Source: a bacterium (lineage in GTDB: Bacteria; Electryoneota; Electryoneia; Electryoneales; Electryoneaceae). From it: 47,584 nt of DNA. A program made the translations under genes and the position numbers. Where the stretch lies: the NCBI GenBank assembly GCA_020444425.1, contig JAHLLB010000036.1, positions 1 through 47,584 on the forward strand. The letters are read 5' to 3'. The notes beneath the pieces were generated by a model. It did not search any database, was not told the origin of the DNA, and saw nothing but the letters and a program-made list of their open reading frames with translations. This document shows positions 1-8,552 of this stretch, piece by piece; the first letter of the stretch is position 1; each line of letters begins with the position of its first letter.

Positions 1-30
1 GTCATCTGTAATCAGATTCGGTTCGTCCGC

Positions 31-44
31 GTCAGCAAGCTGAC
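31..44. repeat. Intergenic hairpin repeat (GTCAGC-AA-GCTGAC)
   Basis: Perfect 6-bp stem with an AA loop. The element and its flanks recur in inverted orientation at 9784-9797, where about 23 bp match. It belongs to the family of short variable-stem hairpins scattered between genes in this window. Confidence 0.7.
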
Positions 45-92
45 ACGGGCACGTCAGAACACCGGCCACTTCACCTTTCGTCAACATGCCCT

Positions 93-161
93 CGGGCTTC
101 AGCCCGGGATTCACAGACCTCCAAAGAACCACAACTGCCATGCCCTCGGACTTCAAGTCCG
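93..161. repeat. Pair of variable-stem hairpins
   Basis: Two copies lie 54 bp apart: CGGGCTTCAGCCCG at 93-106 and CGGACTTCAAGTCCG at 147-161. Both are preceded by CATGCCCT and followed by GGAT. The stems differ by compensating changes, so pairing is kept while sequence is not. No gene lies in 1-269. Confidence 0.7.
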
Positions 162-235
162 GGATCATCGTACCGTGTTTCGACTCATCCCCGTCTGCCA
201 GCAAACACGCCCCCTGTTCTGGTCAGATCTTATTG

Positions 236-270
236 CTCAAGACCCAGGACTTACAACTCAGGACTGTCCT
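236..270 (-). repeat. Heptamer repeat tract at the 3' end of the beta-helix gene
   Basis: Five consecutive 7-mers on the plus strand: CTCAAGA, CCCAGGA, CTTACAA, CTCAGGA, CTGTCCT. The tract abuts the stop codon (270-272) of the minus-strand gene. Read in the gene's sense it gives TCCTGAG/TCTTGAG units like those after purM and the TonB receptor gene. Confidence 0.65.
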
Positions 271-2051
271 CACTTCACAACAACCAGCTTCCGCATCCCG
301 ACATCATCTCCCCCCGCTCGTACGCTGAGGAAGTACGCCCCGCTCGCCAGCCGCGACACATCCACCGGTGTTCGGAACAGTCCCGGCTGTACCTGCCGAT
401 GGGTCATCGTCGATACCTGCCGCCCAAGCACATCGAACAGGCGGACGTTGATATCTGCAACATCCGGCAATTCGATGGACAGCAGGCTGGTGTTGATACT
501 CGGATTCGGGGAGAGGTTGAAGGCGTAGTCGTCGTAGAACTGGCCCGGGTCCGGCGCGGCGGGGGAGTCTGCATCGTCGATGATGGTGATCGCGTTCTCC
601 CACATCCAGTCCGGGTCGAGGAACTCCGGTACGAAGATGCCGTTGGAATCCGGTTCAACGAATGAGAATGTGCAGTGGTCGAACACCAGCCCCAGCACGT
701 CAATCGGTTCCGATACTCCCTCTTCCCCATCTTTCCAAAGATCAGCCCGGCGTCCGCTGTTGGCGATGCGCACGTTGTACGGATAGCTCGTCTCGAACGT
801 ACACCGTTCCGCCCGCAGGTTCGCGCCGGAGTTGATCAGCAGGCCGGAGTAGGTGGTGGACAGATCATCGCCATGCAGCAACCCGAGGCCGTTGTTCCGG
901 AACGTACAGTTTTTCAGTTCAATCGGTCCGGGTGAGATCTCCCAGAACAGCCCGGACCCGTAATTGTCTTCCATGGTGCAGTTGGCCATGTCGACTGAAT
1001 CACTGTAACGGTCGAACCAGATGCCGGAGGTGAGATTATCCGCGGCGGTCACGTTGTCCATCATCACGTTGGCGACACCGTACAGCTTCATCCCCGCAAC
1101 CTGCCAGTTGCCGGCGTTGACGTGGTAGCCACGCCAGTTGTTTTCGGTCAGGCTGACATCGACGAAGTCCAGGTTGAGGCTGAATGACGGCTGGATCCCG
1201 TTGTACCCGTTGCGGGTGGCGACGGTATTGTTCGCGACGAACGAATCCATCAGGCTGACCGCGATACCGTCCTCGACGTTGTCGCGTACCAGGCAGTTGT
1301 TGACGGTGATGTTGGCGGTCTGGGTGGCGAGGATGCCGGTTTTCGCATGCTGGACGACGAGATTTTCCAGTGTGACGGAGTTCATCCGGACGAAATTCAA
1401 TCCCTGCGGCCGTACAGCGGCCTCCACGGTGTGAGCTTCGGGATTGCCGCCGTCCTCGAGCCACACGTACAACTTGTCGTTGGTCTGATCAACGAGAAAT
1501 GTTCCCGGTCCGGCTTCTTCCGTCGTGAGAATCTGCGTCAGGCGCTGCCCATCAACCCATACACTCTCCCAACGCGAGACATACTCCGCGCGGTAGCTGT
1601 TATCCGGATCATTGCCGTAGTACCACCAGACGACGGATTTGTCATTCTCGTTGTACGCCGGATAGCCCTCGAACAGATCGTAGGGCCAGTCGGTGACATA
1701 CTCGTTCGCGGAAACGGCGGTCCAGTCACTGAGCGTGACGCTGCCCTTGATCACCGGCCGGTTGATCAGATCACCCTCGATGATCAGGTCGGCGGGAATG
1801 CCGAGCCAGCCAGCCTTGGACACCTTTTCGCGGTATTCACCCGGTCGCAGGTGAATGTGCAGCACGTCGCCGGGCTGGTAGTCCACCGCGCGGATGAGTG
1901 CGGTGCTGATGTTGGGGTACGGTGCAACGAGGCTGCCGTTCCCGGGTGGTGTGGCGTTGTCGTCCACGTAAACGTGCTTCACAACAGCCAGTGCGGGAAC
2001 AGCACACAGAAATACGAGCACAAACAGAATACGGGGCACAGGCGTTCGCAT
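270..2051 (-). CDS. Secreted right-handed beta-helix protein with C-terminal sorting domain
   Basis: 593 aa. A signal peptide (residues 1-22, hydrophobic, ending near VPALA) precedes a DUF1565-like segment around residues 27-75 (VYVDDNATPPGNGSLVAPYP, then LRPGEYREK). About 350 residues of short repeats such as LENLVVQHAK and MANCTMEDNYGSG follow, as expected for a pectate-lyase-like right-handed parallel beta-helix. The last ~80 residues form a Por/T9SS-type sorting domain (LSPNPSINTS, VRLFDVLGRQV, RLASGAYFLSV, MRKLVVVK). The start is an ATG behind a strong GGGAGGT ribosome site. It is a paralogue of the next gene and reads in the same direction. The likely role is a surface or secreted polysaccharide-binding or lyase protein; substrate unknown. 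I see no catalytic signature good enough to call a lyase. Confidence 0.85.
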   Translation of the reverse strand: MRTPVPRILFVLVFLCAVPALAVVKHVYVDDNATPPGNGSLVAPYPNISTALIRAVDYQPGDVLHIHLRPGEYREKVSKAGWLGIPADLIIEGDLINRPVIKGSVTLSDWTAVSANEYVTDWPYDLFEGYPAYNENDKSVVWWYYGNDPDNSYRAEYVSRWESVWVDGQRLTQILTTEEAGPGTFLVDQTNDKLYVWLEDGGNPEAHTVEAAVRPQGLNFVRMNSVTLENLVVQHAKTGILATQTANITVNNCLVRDNVEDGIAVSLMDSFVANNTVATRNGYNGIQPSFSLNLDFVDVSLTENNWRGYHVNAGNWQVAGMKLYGVANVMMDNVTAADNLTSGIWFDRYSDSVDMANCTMEDNYGSGLFWEISPGPIELKNCTFRNNGLGLLHGDDLSTTYSGLLINSGANLRAERCTFETSYPYNVRIANSGRRADLWKDGEEGVSEPIDVLGLVFDHCTFSFVEPDSNGIFVPEFLDPDWMWENAITIIDDADSPAAPDPGQFYDDYAFNLSPNPSINTSLLSIELPDVADINVRLFDVLGRQVSTMTHRQVQPGLFRTPVDVSRLASGAYFLSVRAGGDDVGMRKLVVVK

Positions 2052-2192
2052 TGAACTACCTCCCTGTCCCCCATTCCAGACAGTTATCTCCCAAGCCTAA
2101 ATGTAACTCTTATCTATTCCCACAAAAAGAAATCGGCACAGGTTTCTGTGCCGGTCAGAGCGTATGGTAAGCAACGATCTTGCCCCCTCAAA

Positions 2193-2225
2193 GCCAACAC
2201 CGGCTTGAAAAAGCTCGATGTTGGC
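2193..2225. repeat. Inverted repeat between the two beta-helix genes
   Basis: GCCAACA (2193-2199) pairs with TGTTGGC (2219-2225), enclosing a second weak pairing (GGCTTG/AAGCTC). It lies 26 nt downstream of the stop of the minus-strand gene 2252-4048 and could be a weak terminator or another intergenic hairpin. There is no U-tract after the stem. Confidence 0.4.
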
Positions 2226-2251
2226 AAGGAGACAGTAGTTCGCAACTCCAG

Positions 2252-4048
2252 CTACTTGATAATGCTGATCTTTTGCGTCGCGACCTGCCTGTCAGCCGCG
2301 TACACGTTGACAAAGTACATCCCGCTGGCCAACCTTGACCCGTCTATGTTCGCCCGGTGGATCCCAACCGGCACCTGCTCGTAGACATCTTCCCGCACCA
2401 GCCGGCCGAGAATGTCATACACCCGAATCTTGAGATCGGACACTTCCGGCAACTCTATCGACAACACCACCGCTGCGTTGGATGGGTTCGGTGACGCCGA
2501 CACCTGGAATGAGCCAAGAACACCGAACAGGAATTGCGGCGGAGTGATCAAGTTCGCCAGCCATTGCGGGGTGATCTGGATACAATTCGTCCAGAAATTC
2601 TCCGGATCAAGCCAGTGTGGCACGTAGAAGTTGAACCACGGGTCCAGATCGTGCGTGAACGTACAATAGCTGATCGCGACGTTGTCCACGTCGATCGGGT
2701 CCGACATCCCCGACTGGCCCAGCTCCCACAGCGGCGCACAGCGCCCGCTGTTCGCCACTTCGATATTGTACGGCTGGTTGTAATTGAATTGGCAATTGTT
2801 GAGCGTAACGTTGTCGCCGGAATTAATCAGCAGGCCGGAATACGTGGTCTGCAAATCCGGATCTTCGGAAAGCGCCGCGCCGTTGTACCGGATGACACAA
2901 TCGGTCATCGTAATCGGACCGGGCGAGATTTCCCAGAACAGACCGGTGCCGTAGTTTGACACCATCCGGCAAGCTGTCATCTCCACTCGATCACTGTACC
3001 GGTCGAACCACACACCGGGCGCGTAGTTGTCGCGTACGTCCACGTTGGTCATCGTGACGCCGGAGACGCCGTACAGCTTGGCCCCCGCGACGCGCCAGTT
3101 GGCGGCGTTGACATCCGCCCCGCGCCAGTTGTTTTCCCAGACGTTGACGTTCTGCAGCGTGACGTTGTAGGTGAAGGACGGGTGCAGCCCGTTGTAGCCG
3201 TTCGCGTTGATATCGCTGTTGTAGATGGCGAGGCTGTCGAGACGGCCGGTCATCACCCCTTCCCAGACATTTTCCTGCACCAAGCAGTTGCGCATCGTCA
3301 ACGAACCGCAGTTGGATGCGTACACCCCGATCTGGCAGTGCTCGAAGACGAGGTTCTTCAGGACAACGCTATACATCTGGTAGAAATTGGTGCCGTACTG
3401 GCGGGTGGTGGCTTCCACGGTGCGGCCGTTCGGCGTGCCGCCATTTTCCATGAACAAGTACAACCAATCGTTGTTCTGGTTGACGATGAACGACCGGTCC
3501 CACCCCTCGCCGGGTATCAGCGCCTGGCGGGTGCGTTCGCCGTCGATCCACATCCCTTCCCAACGTGACAGGTACACCGCGCGATAGATGTCGTTCGGGT
3601 CGTTTCCGTAGTACCAGTTGCAGACATACTTGTCGGCTGGATCCCACTCCGGATAGCCGGTGAACAGATCAAGATCCCACTCCGTTCGGTACCGTGCCGA
3701 CCCCAGCGCGTTCCACTCCGGGAAAACATCGCTACCTTTGACCACCGGCCGATCATCCGGGTCCATGCCCTCGATGATCACCTCGACTTCGTCGTCGAGC
3801 CAGCCGGATTTGGCGATCGTTTCACGGTAAATTCCCGGGAACACGTGGATGTGCAACACATCCCCGGCGGGATAGCCGGAGTTGTAACGGAGCGCGTCGT
3901 TGATGTACCGGTAGGGCTGATCGAGAGTTCCGAGCCCGGCGCCGGTGACGTCGTCGTCGATGTACACGTGATGAACTTCAGCATGAACCATGCTGAAAAA
4001 CGCGAAAATCAAAAATACTACAACAGCAGAAAAACCCCGAAATCTCAT
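2252..4048 (-). CDS. Secreted right-handed beta-helix protein with C-terminal sorting domain (paralogue 2)
   Basis: 598 aa from ATG 4048. A longer reading from TTG 4057 would place the start directly on the GGAGG ribosome site, so the ATG (9-nt spacing) is preferred. Signal peptide (FSAVVVFLIFAFFSMVHAE), then VYIDDDVTGAGLGTLDQPY and FPGIYRETIAKSGW as in its neighbour, then a beta-helix region with repeated LKNLVFEHCQIGV-like coils. The C-terminal sorting domain has ASPNPSNAAVV, RVYDILGRLV, RLASGMYFVNV and ATQKISIIK. The same blocks occur in the same order in gene 270-2051, and the two sit head to tail, so this is a tandem duplication. Likely cell-surface or secreted carbohydrate-related protein; the ligand cannot be read from the sequence. 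Confidence 0.85.
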   Translation of the reverse strand: MRFRGFSAVVVFLIFAFFSMVHAEVHHVYIDDDVTGAGLGTLDQPYRYINDALRYNSGYPAGDVLHIHVFPGIYRETIAKSGWLDDEVEVIIEGMDPDDRPVVKGSDVFPEWNALGSARYRTEWDLDLFTGYPEWDPADKYVCNWYYGNDPNDIYRAVYLSRWEGMWIDGERTRQALIPGEGWDRSFIVNQNNDWLYLFMENGGTPNGRTVEATTRQYGTNFYQMYSVVLKNLVFEHCQIGVYASNCGSLTMRNCLVQENVWEGVMTGRLDSLAIYNSDINANGYNGLHPSFTYNVTLQNVNVWENNWRGADVNAANWRVAGAKLYGVSGVTMTNVDVRDNYAPGVWFDRYSDRVEMTACRMVSNYGTGLFWEISPGPITMTDCVIRYNGAALSEDPDLQTTYSGLLINSGDNVTLNNCQFNYNQPYNIEVANSGRCAPLWELGQSGMSDPIDVDNVAISYCTFTHDLDPWFNFYVPHWLDPENFWTNCIQITPQWLANLITPPQFLFGVLGSFQVSASPNPSNAAVVLSIELPEVSDLKIRVYDILGRLVREDVYEQVPVGIHRANIDGSRLASGMYFVNVYAADRQVATQKISIIK

Positions 4049-4432
4049 GCGACTCAACCTCCACAGCGAACGAGGTTCGCGAAAAATATGGACTTACTCC
4101 ACTTCCTCCCCCGGAGAAGCAATAATAACGACAATACTTCTAAGCGGAATTGCCAAAAAGAGACGCTTGCAGTTTCTGTATTTCGTGCTCCAAAATCAAG
4201 GGTCGGCTCTCGAGAAGTTATAATAATGATGTGAAAGCTAGTGTTTATGGGCTTTGAGCCGTTTTCCAGGTGGCTCCAGGTTATTATTATGATATTTCTG
4301 CCTGTATTGTTAGTGTTTTATAGTGATTGATTCGCAATTGAGACGGTCGGAATTGAGAAAAAAGCGTAACCCGATTGCAGCTGATAGTGGTTAACTTCAG
4401 CCGATAGCGCCAACCTGTCGAAAGGACGCGGG
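4049..4432. other. AT-rich divergent intergenic region
   Basis: About 385 bp between the divergent beta-helix gene and the TauE/SafE gene. It is visibly AT-rich from about 4080 to 4330 (for example TTATAATAATGATG and GTTATTATTATGATA), as expected for divergent promoters. No gene, hairpin terminator or copy of the GTTARG-N4-CCTAAC palindrome was found. Confidence 0.5.
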
Positions 4433-5329
4433 ATGCTCGATTTCCCAGTCAGTGGAGTTGAAACGTGGTGGTGGTTTCCGTTGCTGGTGGCGTTCTGCAT
4501 CTCGGCAACGACCTCGCTCGGCGGGCTGTCGGGCGCATTCCTGTTGCTGCCGTTCCAGGTGAGCGTGCTCGGGTTCACCGGCCCGGCTGTATCCTCCACC
4601 AACCTCTTGTACAACATTGTCGCGACTCCGGCGGGAGTGGCCGCGATCATCCGGGAAAAACGGATGGTGTGGCCGTTGGCATTGGTGCTGGGTGCGGGAA
4701 CATTGGCCGGAGTATTCCTCGGCGCGTATGTACGGATCGCATTGCTGCCCGATGTACGCGGCTTCAAGCTGTTTGTCGCAATCGTGCTGATGTACATCGC
4801 TGGCCGGTTGCTGCACAGCGCGTTGCAGCGGACCTCTGCACGCAAGGCTGCCCCCACGGATCGGTTTGAGGTGACGAATCCCCGGGTAACACTCCGGCAT
4901 ATCGGTTTTGCGTTCCACGGCGAGGAGTTCCAACTGTCGACGCCGTTCATTTTCCTGCTCAGCGCGGTGGTGGGCGTGGTTGGGACGACCTACGGCATCG
5001 GCGGCGGGGCGATCATTGCGCCGTTCCTCGTCTCGGTGTTCCGGGTGCCGGTGTATGCGGTGTCTGGGCCGGCGTTCCTGTCGACGTTCATTTCGTCGGT
5101 GGGCGGGGTGGTGGCGTACAGCCTGTTCGACCTGCTCGGGTTGTCGCATGGCCTGAACCTGCACCCGGACTGGTTACTCGGCCTGTTGCTCGGTGTCGGT
5201 GGGTTCTGCGGGATTTACCTCGGGTCACGCCTGCAACGGTTCGTCCCGGCACGGATCATCAAGCTGGTGATTTTCGCTGCAATCTCGTTTGTCGTGGTGA
5301 AGTACGTGGTGGAGTTTTTCCAGGGGTGA
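4433..5329 (+). CDS. TauE/SafE (TSUP) family membrane permease
   Basis: 298 aa, largely hydrophobic with about eight predicted membrane spans. The two half-repeats typical of TSUP proteins are visible: TTSLGGLSGAFLLLPFQV near residue 27 and GTTYGIGGGAIIAPFLVSV near residue 185, each followed by the PAVSSTNLL- or GPAFLSTFIS-like segment. TSUP proteins export or import sulfite, sulfonates or other C2 and sulfur anions across the inner membrane. With sat-apr-qmo genes 33 kb away, sulfite or thiosulfate handling is possible but unproven. The ATG follows AAAGGACG at good spacing. It is a single-gene unit; a heptamer repeat tract begins 2 nt after its stop. Confidence 0.85.
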   Translation: MLDFPVSGVETWWWFPLLVAFCISATTSLGGLSGAFLLLPFQVSVLGFTGPAVSSTNLLYNIVATPAGVAAIIREKRMVWPLALVLGAGTLAGVFLGAYVRIALLPDVRGFKLFVAIVLMYIAGRLLHSALQRTSARKAAPTDRFEVTNPRVTLRHIGFAFHGEEFQLSTPFIFLLSAVVGVVGTTYGIGGGAIIAPFLVSVFRVPVYAVSGPAFLSTFISSVGGVVAYSLFDLLGLSHGLNLHPDWLLGLLLGVGGFCGIYLGSRLQRFVPARIIKLVIFAAISFVVVKYVVEFFQG

Positions 5330-5331
5330 GA

Positions 5332-5438
5332 TCAGTGGTCAGTGGTCAGTAACTCACAACTCACCACTCATCACTCACAACTGGTTTTTTCAGTTGTCGG
5401 TTGTCAGGAACTCACAACTCACCACTCATCACTCACAA
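5332..5438 (+). repeat. Double heptamer repeat tract after the TauE/SafE gene
   Basis: Two copies of a seven-unit heptamer block. The first (5332-5380) is TCAGTGG, TCAGTGG, TCAGTAA, CTCACAA, CTCACCA, CTCATCA, CTCACAA; the second (5390-5438) ends with the same four units. The motif turns over halfway (TCAGT units, then ACTCA units), so each block is imperfectly palindromic. Confidence 0.75.
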
Positions 5439-5452
5439 CTGGGTTTAAGGGT

Positions 5453-5681
5453 GTCATCCTGAACGCAGTGAAGGATCTGGTGTCCATGGATCCGCAATTG
5501 GGACAGCAGGTCATTCCGAACGGAACGAAGAGAAGTGAGGAAGATCCAACTCATGCACCATTGGCGAAGCTGGACCTTCTTCAGGTGCAAACAGCCGCAC
5601 CTTCAGAATGACGTACTGGCTAGGTTTGCCGCGTATTCCAGCCAGATTCTTCACATTGCTTCGCAATGTTCAGAATGACAT
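5453..5681. mobile_element. MITE-like element with GTCATYCTGAAC ends
   Basis: The segment starts GTCATCCTGAACGCAG and ends with the inverse TTCAGAATGAC, with further copies inside (GTCATTCCGAAC at 5510, CTTCAGAATGACG at 5601-5613). It looks like a nested, non-coding, terminally inverted repeat of the kind found dispersed in many bacterial genomes. A partial inverted copy lies at 29346-29379. There is no transposase. Confidence 0.5.
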
Positions 5682-5707
5682 CAACTGCCAGCTCGTAACC
5701 ATTCTGT

Positions 5708-5756
5708 AGTCCACAACCTATCGCCTATAGCCCACAGCCTATAGCCCATAGCCCAT
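5708..5756 (-). repeat. Heptamer repeat tract at the 3' end of the deacetylase gene
   Basis: Seven 7-mers: AGTCCAC, AACCTAT, CGCCTAT, AGCCCAC, AGCCTAT, AGCCCAT, AGCCCAT. The tract lies 4 nt beyond the stop of the minus-strand gene 5761-6594. Confidence 0.7.
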
Positions 5757-5760
5757 CTTT

Positions 5761-6594
5761 TCACAGCACTTCCGTCACTTCCTGGTACGTCCCGAACTCG
5801 AAGTCGTTCAGCATCCGCAGCAGGCGCGGCTCGCTACGTTTCAGGTTCTGGTAGTGGAGGAATTTCGAGACGGGGTCGAGGCCACGCACACGCGGTTGTT
5901 CCGGGTCAATTTCCCACGGGTGCAGGTAAAAGCAGAACGGCCGTCCTTCCTGTTCGATTTTTTCGATCGCCCAACGGGTGACACTGTACGGCAACAGCCG
6001 GAAGTAGCCTCCGCCGGCGACCGGCATCACACGGCCCGCGACGTCCACCACGGAAGGCGGGATCTCGATGATTTCCTGTCCGTTTGAGAGACGCCGCAGG
6101 TGCGGACGTGGCGGTGTGCCCGCGATGCCGTAGCGCCGCCGTTCGAACGGGAAGATGCTGGTGTCGTACGTGAACCCCAGTTCGGCAAGAATTTCCAGCG
6201 CCCACAACGAACCGCGGGTAATCGAGAAGTTGGACGCGCGGTAGCCTTTGACTTGCACCCCGGCGACATCCTCGATCAGCTGTTTCGATTCGATCATCTC
6301 CTCGCGGAATTCGTCCGGTGTCATCGTGTACACGAGCTGGTGCATCATGCCGTGGCTGGCGATTTCATGGCCGGCGTCCGCGACGGCCCGGATCAGTTCG
6401 GGGTTCTTTTCCGCGACCCAGCCAAGGACGAAAAAGGTGGCGTGGGTGTTGTGATCGGCGAGAATTTCGAGCAGACGGCGGACATTCCCGTCCACACGGC
6501 TTTCCCGTTCTTCCCAGCTGCTTTGGGGGATGACGCTGGTCAGATTGAGGACGTGGAACCAGTCTTCGAGGTCAATGGAGAACGCGTGCCGCAC
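5761..6594 (-). CDS. Polysaccharide deacetylase with DUF3473-type C-terminus
   Basis: 277 aa from GTG 6594. The open frame runs on upstream into the divergent lipoprotein gene, but family similarity begins at HAFSIDLEDWFH, and an AAGGGA ribosome site lies 8 nt before this GTG. NodB-fold marks: the metal-site Asp in SIDLEDW, the HGMMH zinc motif (ASHGMMHQ), GYRASNFS, TYDTSIFPF, IPPSVVDV, AGGGYFRLLPY and FYLHPWEIDPEQPR. The DUF3473 tail (PRVRGL ... LLRMLNDFEFGTYQEV) is known from exopolysaccharide/XrtA-linked deacetylases, which remove N-acetyl groups from a surface polysaccharide. No exosortase or glycosyltransferase genes lie nearby, so its polymer is unknown. Confidence 0.88.
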   Translation of the reverse strand: MRHAFSIDLEDWFHVLNLTSVIPQSSWEERESRVDGNVRRLLEILADHNTHATFFVLGWVAEKNPELIRAVADAGHEIASHGMMHQLVYTMTPDEFREEMIESKQLIEDVAGVQVKGYRASNFSITRGSLWALEILAELGFTYDTSIFPFERRRYGIAGTPPRPHLRRLSNGQEIIEIPPSVVDVAGRVMPVAGGGYFRLLPYSVTRWAIEKIEQEGRPFCFYLHPWEIDPEQPRVRGLDPVSKFLHYQNLKRSEPRLLRMLNDFEFGTYQEVTEVL

Positions 6595-6715
6595 CGCTGA
6601 ATCCCTTGTTTCATTCGGTCGAACGGAAGATAGGGAGCGCAGCTGTCTCCGGCTCGTGACAGCGGTTCCCTCGTGCCGTATGTTGAGCACGATGGAAGCT
6701 AACCGAGAGATCCCG

Positions 6716-7168
6716 ATGCGACGCATTGTTTTGCTTTTTCTACTCCCCGTGCTCCTGTCAGCGCTGCTGTTTGCTGGCTGTGAGGAAGATAGCAGCCCCG
6801 GCGACACCAGCGACCAACCGTACGCTGGCCACCCGCTGGTCGGTACGTGGCTGCAGCTCGGCACAACGTACCACTATGACGGCGATGACGACCTGGACGA
6901 ACCCTCCCCCGATTCCACGTGGTTCACCTTCAACGCCAGCGGCACGTCGGTCTACAAGCAATCGTGGCAGGGTGGGTATCACGAACAGTTGTACGAATGG
7001 TCGGTGGCGGATTCGCTGCTGACGCTGGATTCCGACATCTCGTTGAACACCGGCGTGTTTGTGTATGAGGTTGCCGCAGACACGTTCCGCTACACCCTCG
7101 AGCTTGCCGAACCCGCCGGGGACGGCCTCACCGGCTGGACCTACGCGTACAAGCGGCTTGGGGAATGA
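6716..7168 (+). CDS. Small lipoprotein, lipocalin-like hypothetical
   Basis: 150 aa. A lipoprotein signal (MRRIVLLFLLPVLLSALLFA, then the lipobox Cys) is followed by an acidic linker and GHPLVGTWLQLG, a pattern seen in lipocalin-like or META-like stress lipoproteins. The rest (WFTFNASGTSVYKQSW ... YEWSVADSLLTLD) reads as a small beta-barrel. The ATG at 6716 is chosen for its signal peptide; the frame is open further upstream but only as overlap with the divergent gene. Divergent from the deacetylase by about 120 bp. The function is unknown. Confidence 0.7.
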   Translation: MRRIVLLFLLPVLLSALLFAGCEEDSSPGDTSDQPYAGHPLVGTWLQLGTTYHYDGDDDLDEPSPDSTWFTFNASGTSVYKQSWQGGYHEQLYEWSVADSLLTLDSDISLNTGVFVYEVAADTFRYTLELAEPAGDGLTGWTYAYKRLGE

Positions 7169-7204
7169 AGTCGCGGTGTTACCGATCGCAGGATAGCATC
7201 TATC

Positions 7205-8134
7205 CTAGATTTCAGACCATCCGAGAGCGGTTTTGGGTTGCGGTTGTCCGTCAATGCAAATGTGTTTGATGCGTTCCTCGACGTCCTGTATGGCCTGATG
7301 CATGTCAAAATTGCTGAGATGATCCATCATGTACATGCTGGAATCACTCTGCCACACCTGCACCAGACGTTGGCCATAATGGCTCACGGAATCGCAGTTA
7401 ACCGCATCGTAGTACCGCCAGAATTGCGTCCTCAGCAAACGGGTGTCGTTGGGATAATGAACAAGCATCCTTGCTGGCAAATTCGGATCTGATTCAACGG
7501 CATCATACCAGTTCCGATACATCCAGAATAAGGTATCTGCCGGTACGCTACGTACGGTTCGAAACACACTAAGTGTGTCAATATCCAAATATGTTGGTAG
7601 CGGTTGAGTTATAGGCTCGACCCAAATTTTGTAAATTACATTTTGTTCATTTACAGGTAGTTGAGATAAGTCATATTCAAACTTTATTTCATAACTTCCA
7701 GTATGTTTTGATTCTAGCTGCTCGTTTAGATTACTGCTAGGTAACTGAAGTTCTTGAACTTGTGATGTTGAAGTATTCAACAAATACGCACCTAAATGTT
7801 GACGTAATTCACCCCACGTAAACGAATCTTGCCACCACGTCGAATCCTGTGGAAGGGCTTCATACAAGTAGTAAGGTTTATATACAAATCCGATATATAT
7901 CTTTACTTTAACTGTATCATTAAGATCCTCATATCTAATTGCATTTGGAATTTCGCCGTAGTTAACATCATAGTAGTCATACCAATAGCTGGGATCCATT
8001 GGAGTCCACTGACTTCCACCTTGCGTATATGTCCAACATGAGAATGTCCCTTTGTCATTCCAAGGGGCTTCTTGCGCAAGAAGAAAAGATGTAGTGACTA
8101 AAACACTCACTAACACAATAGCATTTACCTTCAT
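7205..8134 (-). CDS. Secreted protein of unknown function, AT-rich
   Basis: 309 aa with a clear signal peptide (KVNAIVLVSVLVTTSFLLAQE). The mature part is rich in Trp and Tyr (WTYTQGGSQW, YWYDYYDVNY, FWMYRNWYDAV) with no domain I can name. Base composition is far more AT-rich than its neighbours, and AT-ending codons are common, which suggests recent transfer. The ATG overlaps the stop of the upstream 49-aa ORF (ATGA), so the two are probably translationally coupled. A GAGAGGT ribosome site lies 5 nt upstream. The C-terminus (FDMHQAIQDVEERI) may be helical. Confidence 0.65.
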   Translation of the reverse strand: MKVNAIVLVSVLVTTSFLLAQEAPWNDKGTFSCWTYTQGGSQWTPMDPSYWYDYYDVNYGEIPNAIRYEDLNDTVKVKIYIGFVYKPYYLYEALPQDSTWWQDSFTWGELRQHLGAYLLNTSTSQVQELQLPSSNLNEQLESKHTGSYEIKFEYDLSQLPVNEQNVIYKIWVEPITQPLPTYLDIDTLSVFRTVRSVPADTLFWMYRNWYDAVESDPNLPARMLVHYPNDTRLLRTQFWRYYDAVNCDSVSHYGQRLVQVWQSDSSMYMMDHLSNFDMHQAIQDVEERIKHICIDGQPQPKTALGWSEI

Positions 8135-8280
8135 CGTCTACCTCTCGTGTTGCTAACGGCATCTAGAAGAAAATACCTGTAATCATGCTGTATAAAATTT
8201 TCATTTATATATCCAGAAGGATTATATATTTCTTGATACATAATTGTTGTCGTGCTATCTGGTCCTTCAGGATGTTCCAT
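8131..8280 (-). CDS. 49-aa ORF coupled to the AT-rich secreted protein gene
   Basis: Starts at ATG 8280 (MEHPEGPDSTTT), ends in TGA at 8131-8133 and shares 4 nt with the ATG of the next gene. The frame stays open upstream to about 8319, reading PIFPNFSG before the Met, so this may be the C-terminal remnant of a longer gene cut off at the edge of the AT-rich islet. It is rich in Tyr, Asn and Asp and has no signal peptide. No family recognised. It could be a true small partner or a truncation scar. Confidence 0.4.
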   Translation of the reverse strand: MEHPEGPDSTTTIMYQEIYNPSGYINENFIQHDYRYFLLDAVSNTRGRR

Positions 8281-8552
8281 GCCTGAAAAATTAGGGAAAA
8301 TAGGGACAGACGCCGTTTATTAGTGAACTCACGATCAACCATTTCGGATATTCGTCGCTACATGCAGACTTCTACTCTAGCCACATGAAATTGTGAACCA
8401 ACGTCCGCTTTTTAAGATACGCTTTGTGACTCAGGATGTTCATGCGACCTGTCTCCCCGGGATCTGCAGCGCCCCCGTTGCGCGGGGGGACGCAGGCTGC
8501 TACGTTCCCGTCATTGACGACACCGTACCCACCTGAACGGGAAGTCCGTTTC

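Noticed and set aside
4318..5164. Minus-strand open frames opposite the TauE/SafE gene
   Set aside because: Composition is biased and no family is recognisable; the plus-strand permease is clear.
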